Shown: positions 1 through 6,635 of the stretch, one piece after another
Position numbering within the stretch: position 1 is the stretch's first letter
Layout: every line of letters starts with the position of its first letter
Assembly (NCBI GenBank): GCA_944329545.1
Contig: CALVIK010000094.1
Coordinates: 1-17,988 of the forward strand
DNA: 17,988 nt
Source: an uncultured Bacilli bacterium
GTDB taxonomy: Bacteria > Bacillota_I > Bacilli_A > RF39 > UBA660
Reading direction: 5' to 3'
Notes under the pieces: model-generated
What the model saw: the letters and a program-made list of their open reading frames with translations, nothing else
Told to the model about the DNA's origin: nothing
Databases searched by the model: none
Made by a program: the position numbers and the translations under genes

Positions 1-26
1 TAAAATATGAAAGCTGGATGATGCAA

Positions 27-605
27 ATGAAACAAAGGGGTTTTACTTTAGTCGAGTTACTGGCTGTAGTATTAATTTTAACTGGTTTGATGTTGATAAT
101 TATTCCTTTAATGACTATGCAACTGAAAAAAGGACAAGAAATTGTTAATCAACAAAACAAGGATAGTATTGTTTTAGCATCAAAAAACTGGGGAAGTGAT
201 AATAAAAAATTGTTGCCCAAAAATAATACCAAGATATGTATTAGTGTAAAAAATTTAATGGATGAAGGTTATTTAGATAACACTTCTGAAACTCATAAAG
301 ATAATAGTGTTGTAATAACTAATGATAATGGCGCATATTATTATAATTTTCAGAATAAAAGCTGTTTAAAAAATATAGAGTTATATAAAACCGTAACTTT
401 TAATTATAAAACTAGTGATGGTAACGAAAAAAATAAAAAAATTAGTGTCATTCCTGGAAAGCAAGTAAACTTAACTGTGTCAGAACTTGATAATAATTCG
501 ACTTTTGTTGGGTGGAATACTAATAAAAAGGCCGACAAGGGACTTGAAACTTATACAATGCCATCAAAAGATGTAACATTATACGCTATTTATAATGAAA
601 ATTAA
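27..605 (+). CDS. Pilin-leader surface protein with one InlB-type repeat
   Basis: About 192 aa. It opens with a type III/IV prepilin leader (MKQRGFTLVELLAV): predicted cleavage after G5, the conserved Glu five residues into the mature part (E10), then a hydrophobic helix to about residue 30. The middle (30-115) is pilin-head-like with two cysteines (C71, C113). Residues about 121-189 form one InlB/Listeria-Bacteroides repeat, with TVTF at the start, GWNTN, a TMP turn and TLYAIY at the end. I chose ATG 27 because it gives the usual short leader and has GGATGA five bases upstream; ATG 18 and 21 lack a good site. The frame stays open to the window edge, so a longer protein is not excluded. A processed, membrane-anchored or fibre-incorporated adhesin is inferred. 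No prepilin peptidase or assembly ATPase lies in the window. It is a paralog of the interrupted gene at 1156-3228. Confidence 0.8.
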   Translation: MKQRGFTLVELLAVVLILTGLMLIIIPLMTMQLKKGQEIVNQQNKDSIVLASKNWGSDNKKLLPKNNTKICISVKNLMDEGYLDNTSETHKDNSVVITNDNGAYYYNFQNKSCLKNIELYKTVTFNYKTSDGNEKNKKISVIPGKQVNLTVSELDNNSTFVGWNTNKKADKGLETYTMPSKDVTLYAIYNEN

Positions 606-661
606 AAAAGTTTATTGTAATATTTATTTTTAATATTAAATTTAATTGAAGGAGAATAAAA

Positions 662-1093
662 ATGGCTAAAAAAAAGAAAAAAAATAAAATTCGGTTAAGC
701 CGTCAGCAAGGAATAACAATTATTTTAAGTATAATTAGTATTGCTGTTATAATTTGTGTTGTTTTATTAATTAGCGAAAGACCAGAAGCAAAGCAAGATA
801 AAAAAATAAAAACTCTGTCTTTAGTTAATAATGATGTAGAAACTTTTGTTTTAGATGGATTAAAGTTTGTAACTAATGATAATAACGGACAAATGAAAAT
901 TTTGATAACTAATATTAATGATAAAAAAGTTGATATAAATAAAGTTATAATTAAAATTACTAATAAAGAAGATATGGTTGATAATTATTTAATTAATCAA
1001 AATCAAAGTTTAAATACTGATAATACTACTAGTATTACTTTAGCTTATGATATTAACAATATAAAAACGATATCTTTTGAATTAGCCGATTAA
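662..1093 (+). CDS. Small single-pass membrane protein, unknown function
   Basis: 143 aa. A very basic N-terminus (MAKKKKKNKI) precedes one hydrophobic segment at about residues 18-38, so an N-in, C-out topology is predicted. There is no lipobox or signal-peptidase site. The rest is a short, probably beta-rich extracytoplasmic domain (about 60-143): a 'LDGLKF' start, 'ILITNINDKKVDI' in the middle and 'TISFELAD' at the end. This vaguely resembles FxLYD/immunoglobulin-like domains, but I would not assign a family. GGAG lies about seven bases before the ATG. It sits between two pilin-leader paralogs on the same strand, with 56 and 62 bases to its neighbours, so a role with the same surface apparatus is plausible from context alone. 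Confidence 0.75.
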   Translation: MAKKKKKNKIRLSRQQGITIILSIISIAVIICVVLLISERPEAKQDKKIKTLSLVNNDVETFVLDGLKFVTNDNNGQMKILITNINDKKVDINKVIIKITNKEDMVDNYLINQNQSLNTDNTTSITLAYDINNIKTISFELAD

Positions 1094-1096
1094 ATG

Positions 1097-1126
1097 TTGT
1101 CGCTAGAAATAAAAAAATTATATAAT
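1097..1126 (+). promoter_or_regulatory. Possible promoter for second pilin-leader gene
   Basis: TTGTCG at 1097-1102 and a perfect TATAAT at 1121-1126 are separated by 18 bases, about 30 bases before the chosen GTG. The -35 box matches only four of six consensus positions and the region is AT-rich, so chance is a real alternative; the gene may instead be co-transcribed from upstream. Confidence 0.35.
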
Positions 1127-1155
1127 TATATTTAGAAATAAAGTAGGTGAGAGAT

Positions 1156-1440
1156 GTGAAAAAAGGATTTACATTAGTAGAATTATTAGCAGTCATTATA
1201 ATATTAGCGGCAATAATGTTAATTGTAATACCGCTTATAACAAATAATGTTAAAAAAAGTACCGATGTAGTAGATAATCAAAGTAAAGATACTATAATTT
1301 TATCTTCAAGAAATTGGGGGAGTGATCATAAAAATTTATTACCAGAAGAGAATAAACAAATATGTATTAATATAACTGCTTTAATGGATGCTGGTTATTT
1401 AGACAATCCAGAAGAAAAATATAAAAATGGTAGTGTTTAA
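1156..1440 (+). CDS. 5' fragment: pilin leader and head
   Basis: 94 aa if the TAA is obeyed. GTG 1156 gives MKKGFTLVELLAV, with predicted prepilin cleavage after G4, E9 at the conserved mature position 5, and a hydrophobic helix to about residue 30. AGGTGA at 1145-1150 is five bases upstream. An in-frame GTG at 1147 overlaps that site and would add three residues, so it is less likely. The remainder matches the paralog closely: a 'RNWGSDHKNLLP' block corresponds to 'KNWGSDNKKLLP', and 'LMDAGYLDN' to 'LMDEGYLDN'. Alone, the fragment is a plausible minimal pseudopilin but lacks the second conserved cysteine. Confidence 0.6.
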   Translation: MKKGFTLVELLAVIIILAAIMLIVIPLITNNVKKSTDVVDNQSKDTIILSSRNWGSDHKNLLPEENKQICINITALMDAGYLDNPEEKYKNGSV

Positions 1441-1506
1441 ATAACTAATGAAAATGGTAATTACTATTATAAATTACAAAAAAAACTTTGTGATGCTGAT
1501 ATTAAT

Positions 1507-3228
1507 TTGATGAGAACCGTAACTTTTGATTACCAAACAAATGGTGGAACTAATAAAAAAATTACTCGTGAGTTTTTGCCAGGTGATAAAGTTCTTTACC
1601 CTGATTCTGAAGGCAATAAAGCGGGATATGAGTTTATAGGTTGGAATACCAATAAAGACGCTCATAGTGGCATTGAATCATATACCATGCCTTCACAAAA
1701 TGTAACCTTATATGCAATATATGCTAAAGAAGTAAAAGCTGATTTTGTGTTACAAAAAATGAAAGGTGCGGAAGATCTTGAAACGAGTAAAACTACTAGT
1801 ACTTTAGAGACTTGTATGATATATAATAACGAAGGTAAATGTCAGATAAAAGCTCCTATTTTAACTAGTGTGCCAGGAAGTAAAGTAATTGGTTGGAACC
1901 AAGATCCAGATGCTAAAACTGCTGAAGTAGCTAGTGGCGCAACAGTTAATATTGATGATAATCGAACATATTATTCGATAGTTGAAAAAACAGATTATGA
2001 AGCCCCTGAATGTACTCTTACTATTAGTTCAGGGACTAAAGGAAAAAGTGATTGGTATATAAGTGATGTCGGTGTGCATATGGATACTCGCGATATTGGT
2101 GAAGCTGGGGTGAAACAATATGGTCTTACAACTTCAAATAATGTAACTTATAATTCGGCAAGTGATACTGTTCATCAAAAAGATGGTAGCAATATAGTTT
2201 ATTATGGATATGTTAGAGATGGGGTTGGCAATACCAATAAATGTTCCATTGCTTTTAAAAGAGATACGGTAAAACCTACTTGTTCGATTAGTCTTACTGG
2301 TAATGTCGGTAAAGATAGTTGGTATACGGGCAATGTTACAGTTTCTTTATCTCGTAGTGATGCGACAAGTAAAATTGCAAAATATGGTTTAAGTACTTCA
2401 ACAAGTGCCAGTTATAATTCGCAAAGTTCTGTAATACATAAAGATGATACTAAAGGAGTAACATATTATGGTTATGTTGAAGATGGAGCTGGCCATACTA
2501 ATAGTTGCTCTAAATGGTTTAAGCGAGATGCTACCGGGCCGACTTATTCTAGTGGTGGTAGTGTAACTAAGGGTAATGTTACGGCAGCTACATTTACAGA
2601 TAGTTATAGTGGAGTTAACGATGTAAAATATTTATTTTCTACATCTAGTAGTACACCTAGCGCCAGTTCAGGAAGCTGGTCAACTTCAAGAACGGGAACC
2701 ACGGCTTGTGGCAAAACAATATATGTCTTTGCTAAAGCAACCGATAAAGCCGGTAATTACACTATTAGGCGTTTAGGAAACTATTCTACCGGTAGTTGTG
2801 TTAGCGCAACAGCACTAAATAATAATGTCTTAATTTGCCCTGATAATCAGGAAAAAAGAACATGGGCACAATGTCAACAGTATTTGTATAACTATATATA
2901 TGTTTCTAGTGTTTCTGCTAGTGGAACTAGTGTAAAATTAAGAATTCAACTACATATGAATGATTTTGCTTTGTCATATCGAAATGGACGAACAATCACT
3001 CTTTGCATCGCAAAAGCTGGAACTAGTTCATGCTATTATGATATTGCTTCATGGCGGCAATCTAGTTCTTGGGCGCCTGTAGGTAAAGTTTTCTATGATC
3101 AAACAATTTCTTTGGATATATCATCGTGGGCTGCCGGGGAATATAAAGTTATAATAAATGGAAATTCAGATGGTAAATTTATGTTTACTGAAAATAGGCA
3201 AATAAGCATATTTAGAGTAAATAGATAA
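1507..3228 (+). CDS. 3' fragment: InlB repeats, three Ig-like modules, C-terminal domain
   Basis: 573 aa counted from the first possible start (TTG 1507, followed by ATG 1510). No ribosome-binding site precedes either codon and there is no signal peptide, so this is probably the tail of the interrupted gene. Modules: InlB-type repeat 4-74 (GWNTN, YTMPSQNVTLYAIY); degenerate repeat 78-160 (VIGWNQDPDA); Ig-like A 166-253 and B 256-341, each with D/SWY near the start, a YGL...YNS core, YYGYV.DG.G near the end, and one cysteine at each end that could pair; Ig-like C 344-424, which lacks that cysteine frame but keeps 'ATDKAGNYT'. The end (432-573) is cysteine-containing and unrecognised, perhaps a ligand-binding cap. 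There is no LPXTG motif or C-terminal anchor, so the pilin helix would be the only membrane anchor. Confidence 0.65.
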   Translation: MMRTVTFDYQTNGGTNKKITREFLPGDKVLYPDSEGNKAGYEFIGWNTNKDAHSGIESYTMPSQNVTLYAIYAKEVKADFVLQKMKGAEDLETSKTTSTLETCMIYNNEGKCQIKAPILTSVPGSKVIGWNQDPDAKTAEVASGATVNIDDNRTYYSIVEKTDYEAPECTLTISSGTKGKSDWYISDVGVHMDTRDIGEAGVKQYGLTTSNNVTYNSASDTVHQKDGSNIVYYGYVRDGVGNTNKCSIAFKRDTVKPTCSISLTGNVGKDSWYTGNVTVSLSRSDATSKIAKYGLSTSTSASYNSQSSVIHKDDTKGVTYYGYVEDGAGHTNSCSKWFKRDATGPTYSSGGSVTKGNVTAATFTDSYSGVNDVKYLFSTSSSTPSASSGSWSTSRTGTTACGKTIYVFAKATDKAGNYTIRRLGNYSTGSCVSATALNNNVLICPDNQEKRTWAQCQQYLYNYIYVSSVSASGTSVKLRIQLHMNDFALSYRNGRTITLCIAKAGTSSCYYDIASWRQSSSWAPVGKVFYDQTISLDISSWAAGEYKVIINGNSDGKFMFTENRQISIFRVNR

Positions 3229-3268
3229 AAAAACTGTAATGAAATTTATATAATCATTACAGTTTTTT
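3228..3268. terminator. Bidirectional terminator between convergent genes
   Basis: A near-perfect 15-base inverted repeat: AAAAAACTGTAATGA at 3228-3242 and its complement at 3254-3268, with an 11-base loop. The A and T ends give each strand a T-run, so it can end both the surface-protein transcript and the rnj transcript. It overlaps both stop codons. Confidence 0.85.
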
Positions 3269-4955
3269 ATTTGTTTGTAACTTTATTTTCCTTTTTAACG
3301 TCCATTATTACTGGTAAAATAATTGGTTTTCTACCTGTTTGGTTATTTATATAACCAGAAAGGGTATTGATAATTTCACTTTTTAAATCAGAATAATTAA
3401 TGCCAGTTTTTATAACTTTATTAATTGCATCTTTACTAATATATTCTAATTTTTTAAGCAAATCAAGGTTTTCATTTACTTGAACAAACCCTCTTGTAAT
3501 AATGTTTGGTAAAGTTAATAGTTTTTTCTCTTTTAAATTAATATTGGCAATTACAACCACAATACCATCATTAGCCATAATTTTTCTATCGCGCATTACG
3601 GCATTGCTGACATCACCAATACGGTTACCATCAACATATATATCATCAGCGATAATATGTCCAGCTTTTGCAACAATACCGTCTTTAATAGCTAAGACAT
3701 CACCATTTTCTAAAACAAAAGTATTTTCTTTTGGAATATCGCATAAAGTAGCTAAATCGGCATGATGTTTAAGCATACGATATTCGCCGTGAAATGGCAT
3801 AAAATATTTTGGTTTAATTAATCTAAGTAATAATTTTAATTCTTCTTCGTTTCCATGGCCACTAGTGTGGATATCTTCTAATGAAGAATTTGTATAGACG
3901 GTAACACCTCTTAAATATAAACGGTTAATTGTTCTTGAAATGCTTATGGCATTACCAGGAATCGCCGATGAAGAAAAGACGACAATATCATCGGATTTTA
4001 ATTTAATATGTCTAAATGTTCCGCTAGCAATTCTACTTAAAGCAGCCAACGGTTCGCCTTGACTACCAGTACATAAAAAGCAAATTTTATTATCTGGTAA
4101 ATTTTTGGCTTCTTCTGGAGAAACAAATATATTACGGTGTTTTATGTAACCACCTTCAATAGAAATTTCAATATTGTTTTCCATGCTCCGGCCAAAGACA
4201 CATATTTTTCTTCCATGTCTTTTGCAAGTATCAACGATATGTTTAAGTCTGTAAATATTTGAAGCAAATGTTGCAATAATAATCCGACTATTATGTTTAT
4301 TAAATAATTCTTCTAAAGTTTCATCAACTTTCGACTCACTATTACTAAAACCAGGATTTAAAGCATTAGTGCTATCGCTAAGTAATAGAGTAACACCAGC
4401 TTCACCAATTGCCGCCATTTTATGTATATTTGACATTGGACCAATTGGGGTTAAATCAAACTTAAAATCTCCTGTTGTCACAATAGTTCCGTTAGGTGTA
4501 TGAATACAAATTCCATGTGAATCGGGAATCGAATGTGTTGTTCTAAAAAATTCAACACTTAAATTTTTAAATTTATATTTATTTTTTTCCGTATAAACAT
4601 ATAGATTATTGTATTTAATACCACGGTCTTCTAACTTTTTTCTAATTAAACAAGCCGCTTGATTTGGCGCATATATTGCCGGAATATTAACTGTTTGTAA
4701 TAAATAAGGAATTCCACCAATGTGGTCTTCATGTCCGTGCGTAATAAAAAGGCCTTTTATTTTACTTTCGTTTTGTTTTAAAAATGAAAAATCCGGAATA
4801 ACATAGTCAATTCCCATTAAATCATCACCAGGGAAAATAACACCCGCGTCAGTAATGACAATTTCATCATTATGCATTACGACATACATATTTTTACCGA
4901 CTTCACCAAGTCCACCTAAGGCCATAACATAAGTTATGTCTTTTTTAAAAATCAT
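3267..4955 (-). CDS. rnj: Ribonuclease J (RNase J1 type)
   Basis: 562 aa, normal length for RNase J: a metallo-beta-lactamase/beta-CASP enzyme with 5'-3' exonuclease and endonuclease activity in mRNA turnover and rRNA processing in the cytoplasm. The zinc motif HGHEDHIGG is complete (H73, H75, D77, H78), with further ligand candidates H141, D163 and H389 (PFHGEYR). The beta-CASP block ends in TSGHG (364-368). RNase J2 paralogs have degenerate HxHxDH residues, so this is the catalytically competent J1 type. The C-terminal oligomerisation region follows from about 440. The ATG has a strong AAAGGAG site and its own promoter. It is monocistronic, divergent from ftsY and convergent with the surface cluster. 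Family assignment is near certain. Confidence 0.97.
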   Translation of the reverse strand: MIFKKDITYVMALGGLGEVGKNMYVVMHNDEIVITDAGVIFPGDDLMGIDYVIPDFSFLKQNESKIKGLFITHGHEDHIGGIPYLLQTVNIPAIYAPNQAACLIRKKLEDRGIKYNNLYVYTEKNKYKFKNLSVEFFRTTHSIPDSHGICIHTPNGTIVTTGDFKFDLTPIGPMSNIHKMAAIGEAGVTLLLSDSTNALNPGFSNSESKVDETLEELFNKHNSRIIIATFASNIYRLKHIVDTCKRHGRKICVFGRSMENNIEISIEGGYIKHRNIFVSPEEAKNLPDNKICFLCTGSQGEPLAALSRIASGTFRHIKLKSDDIVVFSSSAIPGNAISISRTINRLYLRGVTVYTNSSLEDIHTSGHGNEEELKLLLRLIKPKYFMPFHGEYRMLKHHADLATLCDIPKENTFVLENGDVLAIKDGIVAKAGHIIADDIYVDGNRIGDVSNAVMRDRKIMANDGIVVVIANINLKEKKLLTLPNIITRGFVQVNENLDLLKKLEYISKDAINKVIKTGINYSDLKSEIINTLSGYINNQTGRKPIILPVIMDVKKENKVTNK

Positions 4956-4993
4956 ATAAACTCCTTTCTTTAAAGATAAAAACTGACTATTAC

Positions 4994-5022
4994 ATTATAT
5001 ACTTTTTTTCGTAATTTGACAA
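4994..5022 (-). promoter_or_regulatory. Promoter of rnj
   Basis: On the minus strand, TTGTCA (5017-5022) and a perfect TATAAT (4994-4999) are separated by 17 bases, about 40 bases upstream of the rnj ATG. A tandem 8-base repeat (AGTTTATG twice, about 5022-5037) lies just upstream, between this promoter and the divergent ftsY one; its role is unknown. Confidence 0.75.
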
Positions 5023-5057
5023 GTTTATGAGTTTATGAAGGAATTTCAAGAGAAACC

Positions 5058-5086
5058 TTGATAAAAAAGAACATTTAGTGTACAAT
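5058..5086 (+). promoter_or_regulatory. Promoter of the ftsY operon
   Basis: TTGATA (5058-5063), a 17-base spacer and TACAAT (5081-5086): five of six matches in each box. It lies 24 bases before the ftsY ATG and faces away from the rnj promoter. Confidence 0.75.
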
Positions 5087-5110
5087 TGTTATAGAAAATA
5101 GGTGAAGCTA

Positions 5111-6094
5111 ATGGGATTTTTTTCAAAAATAAAAAACATAATAAACAAAGAAGATAAAGAAGAAGTACAATTATACGAAAAAGGTTTAGAAAAAACGAGA
5201 AATAATGTTTTAAATAGTATCTTAAATTTAAATAAAAGTTATAAAAAAATAAATGATGAATATTTTGAACAATTAGAAGAAATATTTATTATGGCTGATA
5301 TTGGCGTTAATACTGTCATGAAAATAATCGATAGGCTTAAACAAAGAGTAAAAAAAGAACATATAATAGATACCAAGGATTTACAAGATATTATTGTTGA
5401 TGAAATGTTTGTTATTTATGTTGATAATGATATTATTGTTAACAAAATAAATTATAATGAAAATGGACCAACGGTTATTTTGTTTGTTGGCGTTAATGGT
5501 GCGGGCAAAACAACGACGATTGGTAAAATTGCTTATCGCTTGCAGCAAGAAGGTAAAAAAGTTTTATTAGTAGCTGGTGATACTTTTCGGGCAGGAGCTA
5601 TAGAACAATTAAATGAATGGGCCAAACGCAATAACTGTGATATTGTTTTAAAAGAAGATGCTGATCCAGTTAGTGTAATGTATGAGGGGGCTATTAAAGC
5701 CAAGGAAGAAGGATATGATGTTTTATTAATTGATACAGCTGGCAGATTACAAAATAAAGTAAATTTAATGAAAGAATTAGAAAAAATTGGTAAAGTAATT
5801 GGTAAACTAATCGATGGTGCGCCTCATGAAACATTGCTTGTTGTTGATGCGACAACTGGACAAAATGGAATAAGTCAAGCTAAAAGTTTTAAAGAAATAA
5901 CTAATATTACAGGTATTGTTTTAACAAAATTAGATGGAACAGCTAAAGGGGGTATTGTCTTAGCTATTAAAGATAGTACGGGTATTCCTGTTAAGTTTGT
6001 CGGTCTTGGTGAACAAAAAGAAGATTTGCGAGTGTTTGATATTGAAAAATATATCTATGGACTATTTAAGGATATGGAGGATGAAGATGACTAA
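5111..6094 (+). CDS. ftsY: Signal recognition particle receptor FtsY
   Basis: 327 aa from ATG 5111, preceded by AGGTG at a six-base spacing; GTG 5102 overlaps that site and is less likely. FtsY is the membrane-associated SRP-receptor GTPase that docks Ffh-ribosome complexes at the translocon. Layout: a short N-terminus starting MGFFSKIKN, which can act as the membrane-targeting helix; helical N domain about 20-105; GTPase G domain 118-320. Motifs: P-loop GVNGAGKT (127-134), DTFRAGA (158-164), DTAGR (208-212), TKLD (272-275) and GLGEQKEDL (298-306). The long acidic A domain of E. coli FtsY is absent, as in most Bacillota. First gene of a four-gene operon; the next gene overlaps its end by eight bases. 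Confidence 0.97.
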   Translation: MGFFSKIKNIINKEDKEEVQLYEKGLEKTRNNVLNSILNLNKSYKKINDEYFEQLEEIFIMADIGVNTVMKIIDRLKQRVKKEHIIDTKDLQDIIVDEMFVIYVDNDIIVNKINYNENGPTVILFVGVNGAGKTTTIGKIAYRLQQEGKKVLLVAGDTFRAGAIEQLNEWAKRNNCDIVLKEDADPVSVMYEGAIKAKEEGYDVLLIDTAGRLQNKVNLMKELEKIGKVIGKLIDGAPHETLLVVDATTGQNGISQAKSFKEITNITGIVLTKLDGTAKGGIVLAIKDSTGIPVKFVGLGEQKEDLRVFDIEKYIYGLFKDMEDEDD

Positions 6095-6347
6095 AAAGAA
6101 AGGAAATTATCAAAATACTTATGGTCTAGTTATTCAACTACTTTTAGTATTAGCAGTTGTTGTTTTGCTTGTTTTATCCGCGTGGGATCGAATTTTTCTG
6201 CAAATAGCGGAAATTGTTACGGGTTTTGCTTTAATAGCAATGGCTTATAACAATCATACTGTTTATAATCGCAAGTATTTGACAGTAATCTATGTTATTG
6301 TCGGGCTTTTAGTTATTGTTGATGGGACGGTGAGTCTTATTGGATAA
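6087..6347 (+). CDS. Small three-TM membrane protein
   Basis: 86 aa from ATG 6087, with GGAGG six bases upstream. The frame is open further back into ftsY, but an earlier start would overlap the receptor gene heavily. A basic start (MTKKKG) is followed by three hydrophobic segments at about 14-33, 38-56 and 66-84, with 'NNHTVYNRKY' between the last two. I do not recognise a family. It overlaps ftsY by eight bases and the next gene by eight, which argues for translational coupling. Between the SRP receptor and YlxM it could be linked to membrane insertion, but nothing in the sequence shows that. Confidence 0.75.
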   Translation: MTKKKGNYQNTYGLVIQLLLVLAVVVLLVLSAWDRIFLQIAEIVTGFALIAMAYNNHTVYNRKYLTVIYVIVGLLVIVDGTVSLIG

Positions 6348-6624
6348 CATCGTTTATTTAACTAATTTATACGATTATTATGAAAGTTTGCTGACGGAAA
6401 AACAAAAAGCCTATTTCCAAGATTATTATTTTAATAATTTATCTTTAGCGGAAATAAGTGAAAATAATAATGTTAGTAGAACTGCGGCTCACAAACAAAT
6501 AAAAGAAGCCGAAAACAAATTAAAATTTTACGAAGAAAAATTGAAATTATATGAAAAATCGTTAAAAATAAAAGAAATAATTAAAAATTTAAAAGAAAAA
6601 GAAGAAATAGAAAAATTAATTTAG
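6340..6624 (+). CDS. ylxM: YlxM-type helix-turn-helix protein of the SRP operon
   Basis: 94 aa. It resembles the YlxM/p13 (UPF0122) family, usually encoded beside ffh and ftsY in Bacillota: 'YYESLLTEKQKAYFQDYYFN' matches the family's LLTEKQ..Y...YY opening, followed by a sigma-region-4-like helix-turn-helix (SLAEISENNNVSRTAAHKQI, about 34-53). The C-terminus is a charged coiled coil, heavy in E and K (57-94). Family members have been linked to SRP function, but the exact role is not settled. The start is TTG 6340, supported by GGTGAG five bases upstream and an eight-base overlap with the preceding gene. Unusually, the next gene is not ffh. Confidence 0.85.
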   Translation: MDNIVYLTNLYDYYESLLTEKQKAYFQDYYFNNLSLAEISENNNVSRTAAHKQIKEAENKLKFYEEKLKLYEKSLKIKEIIKNLKEKEEIEKLI

Positions 6625-6635
6625 GAGGAATAAAA

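Larger units (their letters stand above)
1156..3228 (+). pseudogene. Pilin-leader/InlB/Ig-like surface protein, interrupted by in-frame TAA
   Basis: Read through, this is one frame of 690 codons: pilin leader, pilin-head region, one clear and one degenerate InlB-type repeat, three Ig-like modules and a C-terminal domain. A single TAA at 1438-1440 (codon 95) splits it. Both halves are in the same frame, so no indel is involved. Alignment with the paralog at 27-605 runs straight across the stop: ...NSV-V-ITNDNG in the intact copy, ...GSV-stop-ITNENG here. The paralog's conserved cysteine pair falls one on each side. A single substitution from AAA, GAA or TTA would explain it. Causes could be a real nonsense mutation, phase variation or readthrough, or a consensus error in an assembled genome. 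The 3' part shows no visible decay, so the event is recent or the product is still made. Confidence 0.75.

Noticed and set aside
618..638. AT-only inverted repeat TAATATT/AATATTA after the first gene as a terminator
   Set aside because: The stem has no G-C pair and is not followed by a T-run; AT-rich spacer makes it likely by chance.
1438..1440. TAA as a reassigned sense codon
   Set aside because: TAA is the normal stop of most genes here and lies directly before their terminators, so genome-wide reassignment cannot explain this codon.
1474..1665. Minus-strand open frame opposite the InlB repeat
   Set aside because: No ribosome site, no recognisable domain, and lies wholly over the coding frame of the surface protein.
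3502..3765. Plus-strand open frame inside rnj
   Set aside because: Antisense to the conserved RNase J C-terminus; low-complexity product with no start signal.
5997..6086. Longer start of the three-TM protein inside ftsY
   Set aside because: It would overlap the conserved end of ftsY by about 100 bases with no ribosome site, while ATG 6087 has GGAGG at six bases.
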